Source of the DNA: DASRAJ01 sp039920305
GTDB taxonomy: Bacteria > Bacteroidota > Bacteroidia > Chitinophagales > UBA10324
Length of the DNA stretch: 10,114 bases
Direction: 5' to 3'
Assembly (NCBI GenBank): GCA_039920305.1
Contig: JBDSEA010000132.1
Coordinates: 1-10,114, forward strand
The notes below the pieces were generated by a model. The model worked only from the letters and a program-made list of their open reading frames with translations. It did not search any database and had not been told where the DNA came from. Positions 1-5,461 of the stretch are shown here, piece by piece. The position numbers and the translations under genes were made by a program. Each line of letters begins with the position of its first letter. The first letter of the stretch is position 1.

Positions 1-170
1 AAATAACCGATCTGAGCGGTAAAAACATCATGGAGATGGTAAATCAAACTTTACAGCCCGGACAACAAACCTTTATTTTTAATACTGCAGAGCTACCAGC
101 TGGCCTTTACCTGTTGCAATTGAAAACGGCCGGAACAGTATTCACTAAGAAAATAACCGTTGACCATTGA
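1..170 (+). CDS. C-terminal end of a T9SS-secreted protein (type A sorting domain), 5' truncated by the window
   Basis: Reading from base 3, 55 codons stay open to a TGA at 168-170. The visible peptide has the pattern of a Bacteroidota type IX secretion C-terminal sorting domain: a DLSGK turn, a stretch of short beta strands, the LPAGLYLLQL strand, and a TKKITV ending close to the C-terminus. Such domains carry exported proteins through the outer-membrane T9SS pore and are then usually cleaved and replaced by a lipopolysaccharide anchor. The passenger domain lies outside the window, so substrate and activity cannot be stated. The gene runs convergently toward hisS. I see no hairpin terminator directly after the stop, only an A-rich stretch (172-179). 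Confidence 0.8.
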   Translation, partial: ITDLSGKNIMEMVNQTLQPGQQTFIFNTAELPAGLYLLQLKTAGTVFTKKITVDH

Positions 171-337
171 TAAAAAAAATAAAACTTCAGGCTATGAGCA
201 ATGGCGGTGAAACGTGGAGCTTGCAGTATGATACTGATGGTTATGGGCTCATTCCCCCTTTTGGGTACTATCACACGCTGGCTGGAAGCACCAATCTGTA
301 TGTTTGCGTGCAAGATGGGATCGTATACCGCTGGTGA
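164..337 (+). pseudogene. Orphan 3' fragment resembling the end of an Asp-box (BNR) beta-propeller protein
   Basis: A frame different from the preceding sorting-domain gene is open from 164 to a TGA at 335-337, with one ATG at 194 that would give 47 residues. The peptide is not low-complexity: it starts with SNGGETW, close to the Asp-box pattern S-x-D-G-G-x-T-W with Asn for Asp, and ends with LYVCVQDGIVYRW, the kind of strand-turn-strand that closes a propeller blade. There is no upstream coding sequence in this frame, no signal peptide and no promoter box, so it looks like a surviving tail of a lost or rearranged gene and not a complete small protein. Its stop codon ends one base before the hisS stop codon begins. 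The alternative is a chance open frame; the Asp-box-like start and hydrophobic/aromatic pattern argue mildly against that. Confidence 0.4.
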
Positions 338-1699
338 TTACCTTATCCGCTGAATAATCTCATCAATGGTCAATCCTGTTTGCTCGCCGCTCTCCATGTC
401 TTTAAAAGCAAGCTTTCCGCTCTGCATTTCATGAGCTCCCACTACCGCCACGAAAGGAATTTTTTTATCGTTGGCATATTTCAACTGCTTTTTCATTTTC
501 TCAGGTGAAGGATAGATCTCTGCTGCCACACCTGCATCGCGAACTTGCTTTACAAGCGGCAGGCAATAGTTTTGAAAAGCCTCATCAAAGTAACAGAACA
601 AGACCTGTGTTCCTTTAGCAGCGCTTGCAGGAAATAATTTCAGTTCTTCCATCACATCGTAAATGCGATCGGCACCGAAGGAAATTCCAACTCCTGAAAC
701 TCCCTTCAAGCCGAACATGCCCGTGAGATCATCGTAGCGACCACCGCCGCCGAGGCTGCCCATACTTACATCATTTGGTTTCACTTCAATGATGGCGCCG
801 GTGTAATAATTCAATCCGCGCGCAAGCGTGAAATCAACTTCAACAGGATTTTTTGTGGCACCACTCATAGCGAGATATTCATCAACTTTTTCAAGCTCAA
901 AAATTCCTTTCATTCCTGTTTCAGATGAAGAAAGCAATTTTTTAGCAGATGAAAGCTTATCATTAAATTTTCCCTGCAAGCCGAAAAATCTCTCAATGAT
1001 CTGCAACTGACTTTCTGAGATTCCTTTTTCAGTGAGTACCTGGCGCACACCCTGAATCCCGATTATATCAAGCTTGTCAATCGCAATGGTGATGTCAATT
1101 AATTTTTCTATTGCATTGCTTGATTCCGCCATTCCCGCCAGCACTTTTCTGTTATTAACCTTGATGGTCACATTCAATTTCAAGGCTGTAAAAACTTCAT
1201 CGTAAATCCGGATGAGTTCCATTTCATTCAGCAATGAATCACTTCCCACCACATCCGCATCGCACTGAAAGAATTCACGGTACCGTCCCCGCTGAGGGCG
1301 ATCCGCTCTGAACACAGGCTGCATCTGGTAGCGCTTGAATGGAAAGGTGATTTCATTTTGGTGCATCACCACGTATCGCGCAAAGGGAACAGTGAGATCA
1401 TAACGGAGACCTTTCTCTGAGATTTCAGATAATAGAAGCTTCGAGTTTCGAGTTTCAAGTTTTGGTTTGTCAACTTCTTTGAGAAAATCTCCCGAGTTCA
1501 AAACCCTGTAAAGCAACCGGTCCCCTTCTTCCCCATATTTTCCTTCCAGCGTGGAAAGGGTTTCCATCGTCGGCGTTTCAATCGGCTGGTAGCCGTACTT
1601 CTCAAACACGCTTCGAACTGTGCTGAAAATATATTGCCGCTTATAAACTTCTTCCGGTGAAAAGTCACGTGTTCCGGAGGGTATGGTAGGTTTAATCAT
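338..1699 (-). CDS. hisS: Histidyl-tRNA synthetase (HisRS)
   Basis: This cytoplasmic class II aminoacyl-tRNA synthetase charges tRNA-His with histidine using ATP. The protein is 453 residues, normal for the family. Visible landmarks are the N-terminal SGTRDF segment (residues 8-13), the motif 2 region FRADRPQRGRYREF (130-143) followed by QCDADVVG, the histidine-binding ARGLNYYTG (293-301), the glycine-rich SLGGGGRYDDL (315-325), motif 3 around GVGISFGADRIYD (336-348), and a C-terminal anticodon-binding domain from about 364 to the end. The ATG at 1699 starts exactly at the conserved N-terminus. It lies 44 bp downstream of the DUF4199 gene on the same strand with no promoter box between, so the two are probably co-transcribed. 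Oddity: residues 80-88 are encoded by a heptanucleotide tandem repeat sitting in a variable segment just before the conserved LRYDLTVPFARYV. Confidence 0.97.
   Translation of the reverse strand: MIKPTIPSGTRDFSPEEVYKRQYIFSTVRSVFEKYGYQPIETPTMETLSTLEGKYGEEGDRLLYRVLNSGDFLKEVDKPKLETRNSKLLLSEISEKGLRYDLTVPFARYVVMHQNEITFPFKRYQMQPVFRADRPQRGRYREFFQCDADVVGSDSLLNEMELIRIYDEVFTALKLNVTIKVNNRKVLAGMAESSNAIEKLIDITIAIDKLDIIGIQGVRQVLTEKGISESQLQIIERFFGLQGKFNDKLSSAKKLLSSSETGMKGIFELEKVDEYLAMSGATKNPVEVDFTLARGLNYYTGAIIEVKPNDVSMGSLGGGGRYDDLTGMFGLKGVSGVGISFGADRIYDVMEELKLFPASAAKGTQVLFCYFDEAFQNYCLPLVKQVRDAGVAAEIYPSPEKMKKQLKYANDKKIPFVAVVGAHEMQSGKLAFKDMESGEQTGLTIDEIIQRIR
1442..1462 (-). repeat. Three-unit 7-bp tandem repeat inside hisS
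   Basis: On the plus strand the units are CGAGTTT (1442-1448), CGAGTTT (1449-1455) and CAAGTTT (1456-1462), with a degenerate unit on each side (1435-1441 and 1463-1469). In the hisS frame 21 bp equals seven codons, so the array stays in frame and is read as part of KLETRNSKL (residues 80-88). The array replaces a segment that, from memory of other Bacteroidota HisRS, varies in sequence but not much in length. Confidence 0.7.
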
Positions 1700-1743
1700 T
1701 TTAAATAATTACAGAAAACCGGACCGGCTGCTTGGTTGAATGG

Positions 1744-2253
1744 TTAGATAGTGCTGACTGCTTTTTTCCTATGCATGATTGCGGAACATAACAGTGATAT
1801 TAAACCCCCAAGCAGCATCGTTATACCGATTCCATAGGTAAATTGACCAAAAGGTGAATACATCGCACGGGCGCTGTCTTCAGCATTTTTCATTTGTTCA
1901 GCGGTGCCGCCCGCAGTGCGATAAAAGGATTGCGCCTGCTTTACCACATCTTCAATAATACCCGGATTGATATACTTAACGTAAATCATTTTAAAGGCGC
2001 CAATCATTAAGCCTGCCATGAACGCAGTAACAATTCCTGCAAGGAAGCCTTCTTTTAATGAAAGACTGCCATTCAAATCCTTATCACGCTTGTGAAGGAT
2101 GGTGATATAGATGAATACGGCGGGAATAATGATGCACACGTATGGATCTAACAAGCCTAATCCGGCAGTTTCCTGCTTCATAAGAAAAAGCCAGGTCATC
2201 CACGCTGCCATAATTCCTCCTGCGATGATTCCATTTTGTATTTCGCGTGTCAT
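1744..2253 (-). CDS. DUF4199 family integral membrane protein
   Basis: A 169-residue protein with four predicted hydrophobic segments (about residues 7-25, 36-53, 69-91 and 135-160) and a hydrophilic Gln/Glu-rich loop at 100-132. Size, segment spacing and the SLKEGFLAGIVTAFMAG stretch in the third segment fit the DUF4199 family, which is common and uncharacterised in Bacteroidota. No catalytic motif is visible, so I assign no function beyond an inner-membrane location. The ATG at 2253 sits 14 nt after a TAATTTCG promoter box. The gene precedes hisS by 44 bp on the same strand, suggesting an operon. It could equally be a neighbour with no functional tie to translation. Confidence 0.75.
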   Translation of the reverse strand: MTREIQNGIIAGGIMAAWMTWLFLMKQETAGLGLLDPYVCIIIPAVFIYITILHKRDKDLNGSLSLKEGFLAGIVTAFMAGLMIGAFKMIYVKYINPGIIEDVVKQAQSFYRTAGGTAEQMKNAEDSARAMYSPFGQFTYGIGITMLLGGLISLLCSAIMHRKKAVSTI

Positions 2254-2267
2254 TTAAAAAATTGCTG

Positions 2268-2298
2268 CGAAATTAAGGATTCAGATAAAGCCATCAAA
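2268..2298 (-). promoter_or_regulatory. Bacteroidota-type promoter for the DUF4199-hisS unit
   Basis: Read on the minus strand, TTTG (2298-2295) is followed after 19 nt by TAATTTCG (2275-2268), close to the known Bacteroidota consensus TTTG at -33 and TAnnTTTG at -7. The start codon at 2253 follows 14 nt after the -7 box, giving a very short leader. Confidence 0.5.
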
Positions 2299-2359
2299 TG
2301 GGGATTCATCATATTTCAGGCGGTATTGAAAATATTACCTTTCTTTGGCGATGGCTTTA
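2286..2359. repeat. 10-bp perfect inverted repeat in the divergent intergenic region
   Basis: TAAAGCCATC at 2286-2295 is perfectly complementary to GATGGCTTTA at 2350-2359, with 54 bp between. The left arm lies in the spacer of the minus-strand promoter for DUF4199, and the right arm overlaps the first two bases of the plus-strand -7 box for the lipoprotein gene. It could be a split operator or RNA structure; no protein partner can be named from sequence. Confidence 0.45.
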
Positions 2360-2365
2360 GTTTTG
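2358..2365 (+). promoter_or_regulatory. Candidate -7 promoter box for the lipoprotein gene
   Basis: TAGTTTTG matches the Bacteroidota -7 consensus TAnnTTTG exactly and lies 53 nt before the ATG at 2419. I find no TTTG at the expected -33 distance, so this is a half-supported promoter. Confidence 0.35.
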
Positions 2366-2418
2366 ATTCAAAACCAGAAGCTTCACTAATTTATTCTTAA
2401 CTAAAAAAAAACCAACAG

Positions 2419-2988
2419 ATGAAAAAACTTCAACTCATTGCATGCGTTTCCTGCATTGCCATTTTGCTCTCGTCCTGTTCAAGGCAGTATCACCCTGATC
2501 TCGTAGGTCATTACAAGCCAAACACTGATGTTGTCAAAAATCAAACTTCTCCCTCAGAGGAGCTAACCCGGATAGTTTCGTCAAATACCAATCAGGTGTC
2601 TGCTAATACCGGTGAAACCACTCCTGATCTCCGGCTTCTGCAGGCAGAAAAATTACACCAGGCAATTTCATCACTTGAGCTAAATGAAAAGCAGGCAAAT
2701 AAGCTGGATAAGAAAATAGAAAAGGTGAAATTGAAATTAGAAAAAGCCTCGCAAAGTGAGAAACAAATTCAACATTCTGATCTCTCAACAACTGAGCAAA
2801 AGCACAAGGTTTCATTATCACCAGCAAATGATTTGCTGTATGTGATCGTTGCCATCTTTCTTCCCCCGTTAGCAGTGGCGTTATATGAAGAAGGCATCAC
2901 CGGCCATTTCTGGCTGGATCTTTTGCTCACCCTCTTATTTTATTTACCGGGCTTAATTTATGCGCTTATCATAATCCTTGGAGATTAA
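2419..2988 (+). CDS. Predicted lipoprotein with C-terminal Pmp3/YqaE (UPF0057) membrane hairpin
   Basis: A 189-residue protein in three parts. Residues 1-20 form a lipoprotein signal peptide ending in the lipobox LSSC, with Cys20 as the expected lipid-bearing residue. Residues 21-135 are hydrophilic, and about 75-118 look like a charged coiled coil (repeated Leu, Lys and Glu). Residues about 139-187 match the small Pmp3/YqaE family: LLYVIVAIFLPPLAVAL, a short loop with FWLDLLLTLL, then YLPGLIYALIIIL, i.e. two transmembrane helices. In yeast and plants Pmp3-type proteins affect membrane potential and salt stress; the bacterial role is poorly known. The gene stands alone, divergent from DUF4199 and followed by a strong terminator stem about 130 bp downstream. 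The start is fixed by the signal peptide. Confidence 0.8.
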   Translation: MKKLQLIACVSCIAILLSSCSRQYHPDLVGHYKPNTDVVKNQTSPSEELTRIVSSNTNQVSANTGETTPDLRLLQAEKLHQAISSLELNEKQANKLDKKIEKVKLKLEKASQSEKQIQHSDLSTTEQKHKVSLSPANDLLYVIVAIFLPPLAVALYEEGITGHFWLDLLLTLLFYLPGLIYALIIILGD

Positions 2989-3035
2989 ATCATCGGTGAG
3001 CATACCATTAGAAAGATAATGCGGCAGGAGGCATT

Positions 3036-3070
3036 TCCGGCTGTCTTCCGTAACCGGATATTCAGCCGGA
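3036..3070 (+). other. Nested hairpin in the lipoprotein 3' region
   Basis: TCCGGCTG (3036-3043) pairs perfectly with CAGCCGGA (3063-3070). Inside, after a 3/4-nt internal loop, TCCG (3047-3050) pairs with CGGA (3055-3058) around a TAAC loop. No T-run follows, so it is not a simple terminator. It may be a 3' UTR structure or processing site, or may have arisen by chance. Confidence 0.4.
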
Positions 3071-3116
3071 CAAGTTGAACCAAACCCTGCACGCTTGTTC
3101 TGCAGAGGAATTAAAG

Positions 3117-3157
3117 TAAAGGGATGAGTGGGTATGAATTTTCCACTCATCCCTTTA
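3117..3157. terminator. Strong stem-loop terminator after the lipoprotein gene
   Basis: A perfect 15-bp stem: the left arm 3117-3131 (core AAAGGGATGAGTGG) pairs with 3143-3157 across an 11-nt loop. A short T-rich run (TATTTT, 3159-3164) follows. It lies between the lipoprotein gene and the peptidase promoter, which fits termination of the upstream transcript and insulation of the next gene. Confidence 0.65.
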
Positions 3158-3183
3158 ATATTTTCTGTGTGTCGCATCAGTGA

Positions 3184-3218
3184 TTTGAAAAGTTACAGAT
3201 TCACAAAATTTATTTTTG
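3184..3218 (+). promoter_or_regulatory. Bacteroidota-type promoter for the S46 peptidase
   Basis: TTTG (3184-3187) is followed after 23 nt by TATTTTTG (3211-3218), an exact TAnnTTTG match. Transcription would start near 3225, only about 15 nt before the ATG at 3240. A perfect 14-bp palindrome (GGGTTTTAAAACCC, 3218-3231) overlaps the end of the -7 box and the presumed start site. Confidence 0.5.
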
Positions 3219-3239
3219 GGTTTTAAAACCCGCTTAATT

Positions 3240-5408
3240 ATGAATCGAGTAGTTTGTAGTGTTTCTTTTTTTATTTTATGTTTTGCTTCATTTACGGCGC
3301 GGTCTGATGAGGGCATGTGGCTTCCGATGCTGTTGAATGAAACTGTTTTTCATGACATGCGGAATGAAGGATTGAAATTGACTGCAGAAGACATTTACAG
3401 CACAAACAACTCCTCATTAAAAGATGGCGTGATCCTTTTCGGAGGTGGCTGCACCGGCGAATTGATTTCTGAGCAGGGCCTTTTGATCACCAATTATCAT
3501 TGCGGGAGAAGTCAGGTGCAGTCACATAGCTCGATTGAAAAGGACTATATGAAGAATGGATACTGGGCAATGAAAAAGAGTGAAGAGTATCATTGTCCCG
3601 GCTTAACAGTCACGTTTATTGTCCGCATGGATGATGTAACACCGCTTGTGCTGAAAGGAATTGAAGATGGCATGACAGAATCGCAGCGCCAGACCATCGT
3701 TGATGCAAACAGCCTTGGAATTACAGGCAAAATCACCGGAGATGGTTATTTTAATGCTGTGGTGCGTTCATTTTACTATGGCAATCAATACATCCTGATT
3801 GTGTCGCAGACCTTTCGTGATATCCGGCTGACGGGTGCACCGCCACAGTCTATTGGTGATTTTGGAGGGGATGCAGATAACTGGATCTGGCCGCGGCACA
3901 ATGCGGATTTTAGCCTGTTCAGGATTTATGCAGACTCAAGCAATAATCCGTCTGATTTTTCCGCAGGTAATATCCCGTACAAGCCCCGGCATTTTTTTCC
4001 GATTTCAACAAAAGGGGTGAAGGAAAATGATTTTGCCATGGTATATGGATTTCCGGGTAGAACGACAGAGTATCTTCCTTCTTATGCAGTTGATCTGACT
4101 CAAAGCATTGCAGATCCCGAGCGCGTTCTTATTCGTGATGCAAGATTAAAGATCTGGTGGAAGGCCATGCAGGAAAATGACACCATGCGACTTCATTACT
4201 CATCAAAATATTATGGCTTAAGCAACAGCTGGAAAAAGTGGCAGGGAGAAATTCTTGGGTTGCAGCGAGTGGATGCAGTAAATAAGAAACAAATGGAAGA
4301 AGATACTTTCAAGCATCGTATTGAAAATGATCCGGCCTGGGAAAAAAAATATGCACATCTTCTTCCTGAATTGAAAACCGGATATGATAGCCTTCGCAGG
4401 TGGCAAGAGCTCTTTGATTATTACACTGAGGCATTAAAGGCACCTGAAATTTTCATTGTTGCAACAGCAATCCGCCCGCTTGCAGAAGCAGCAATGGCGG
4501 ATACGGCAGGCCCTGAAACCCTTCACCGGCATGCTCAGAAAATAAAAAAGCAGCTCGAGATTTTTTTTAGGAATTATGATGCTCAGTCAGATCGAAAAAT
4601 TACTGCCGAGATGTTTAGATTATCCATTGCCAGCATTGGTGTTTCACAAATGCCTACTTCCCTTAAGGCAACCTTTACCCGGCAGAAAATTACAGAGGAA
4701 CACTTTGTTACACACATGCTCGATCATAGCTTTCTCGATGACCGGCAACGACTATTTAAATTTCTGGATGATTTTAAGAAAGGAAGTGAAAGGAAATTAT
4801 TCCGGGATGAAATCTATGTTTTTGGAAATGACATTGACCAGTATGCCAGCCACTTCATCATTCCCGGGTTTCAAAAATGGAGTAATCATATCAATCTTCT
4901 TCAGCGGGAATATATGAAAGCACAGATGGAGGTTTTTCCTGGAAAGAGGTTTTATCCGGACGCAAATCTTTCATTAAGACTTGCTTACGGAAAAGTAACA
5001 GGATACAATCCGAAGGATGGGGTAAAATTGAGTTATTTTACTACGAGCGATGGCATTGAACAGAAATACATACCCGGGGATGAATACTATGACACACCAG
5101 AAAATTTAATCGAATTGTTTGAGCAAAAAGATTATGGCAATTATACTGACAGCGATGGCACGCTGCACACCTGTTTCATTACTTCGTCCCATACCACCGG
5201 TGGTAACAGCGGAAGTCCCGTGCTCGATGCATCCGGGAATTTAATTGGAACCAACTTCGACCGTTGCTGGGAAGGAACCATGAGTGATCTTTATTATGAT
5301 TCCTCACTCTGCCGCAACATTACGCTTGATGTGCGCTATATGCTGTTCATTATTGATCAGTATGCCGGTGCAGGTTACCTTTTGAACGAGATGAAGCTGG
5401 TTAAGTAA
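3240..5408 (+). CDS. dpp11: S46 family serine peptidase, dipeptidyl-peptidase 11-like (Asp/Glu-specific)
   Basis: This 722-residue exported exopeptidase is expected to release dipeptides from the N-termini of peptides in the periplasm, a step in amino-acid scavenging. Residues 1-20 are a signal peptide; the mature part begins with DEGMWLP, typical of S46. The catalytic triad is visible as His87 (in TNYHCG), Asp223 (in WPRHNADFS) and Ser657 (in TTGGNSGSPV), at the spacing of Porphyromonas DPP7/DPP11. Arg675, 18 residues after the nucleophile in NFDRCWEG, occupies the place of Arg673 in P. gingivalis DPP11, which selects acidic P1 residues; DPP7 has Gly there. The start is set at ATG 3240, since the signal peptide begins there; an upstream in-frame TTG at 3216 lies inside the promoter box. 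Oddity: Tyr86 replaces the usual first His of TNHHCG. The gene is monocistronic and convergent with lptD. Confidence 0.92.
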   Translation: MNRVVCSVSFFILCFASFTARSDEGMWLPMLLNETVFHDMRNEGLKLTAEDIYSTNNSSLKDGVILFGGGCTGELISEQGLLITNYHCGRSQVQSHSSIEKDYMKNGYWAMKKSEEYHCPGLTVTFIVRMDDVTPLVLKGIEDGMTESQRQTIVDANSLGITGKITGDGYFNAVVRSFYYGNQYILIVSQTFRDIRLTGAPPQSIGDFGGDADNWIWPRHNADFSLFRIYADSSNNPSDFSAGNIPYKPRHFFPISTKGVKENDFAMVYGFPGRTTEYLPSYAVDLTQSIADPERVLIRDARLKIWWKAMQENDTMRLHYSSKYYGLSNSWKKWQGEILGLQRVDAVNKKQMEEDTFKHRIENDPAWEKKYAHLLPELKTGYDSLRRWQELFDYYTEALKAPEIFIVATAIRPLAEAAMADTAGPETLHRHAQKIKKQLEIFFRNYDAQSDRKITAEMFRLSIASIGVSQMPTSLKATFTRQKITEEHFVTHMLDHSFLDDRQRLFKFLDDFKKGSERKLFRDEIYVFGNDIDQYASHFIIPGFQKWSNHINLLQREYMKAQMEVFPGKRFYPDANLSLRLAYGKVTGYNPKDGVKLSYFTTSDGIEQKYIPGDEYYDTPENLIELFEQKDYGNYTDSDGTLHTCFITSSHTTGGNSGSPVLDASGNLIGTNFDRCWEGTMSDLYYDSSLCRNITLDVRYMLFIIDQYAGAGYLLNEMKLVK

Positions 5409-5461
5409 TCTCATTCGGTTTTCAAATATTATTAATTGTTGCTGCGGCATAAACAGTCGAA

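Larger units (their letters stand above)
2989..3239 (+). other. 251-bp intergenic region with RNA structure and a promoter
   Basis: The stretch between the lipoprotein gene and the S46 peptidase carries a nested hairpin (3036-3070), a 15-bp terminator-like stem (3117-3157), and a promoter with an overlapping palindrome (3184-3231). A minus-strand open frame across it (2953-3177) lacks any recognisable domain or promoter and overlaps the lipoprotein 3' end, so I do not call it a gene. Confidence 0.6.

Noticed and set aside
107..313. 68-residue minus-strand open frame opposite the T9SS tail
   Set aside because: It is antisense to both the sorting domain and the propeller-like fragment, whose plus-strand peptides are far more protein-like.
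2953..3177. 74-residue minus-strand open frame in the intergenic region after the lipoprotein gene
   Set aside because: It overlaps the lipoprotein 3' end and runs through the terminator stem and the nested hairpin. It shows no domain or signal peptide and has no promoter box.
3216..3239. Upstream TTG start adding eight residues to the S46 peptidase
   Set aside because: The TTG lies inside the TATTTTTG promoter box, and the signal peptide begins naturally at ATG 3240.
4576..4917. 113-residue plus-strand open frame inside the S46 gene
   Set aside because: It is an alternative frame of a well-supported gene, with no recognisable features of its own.
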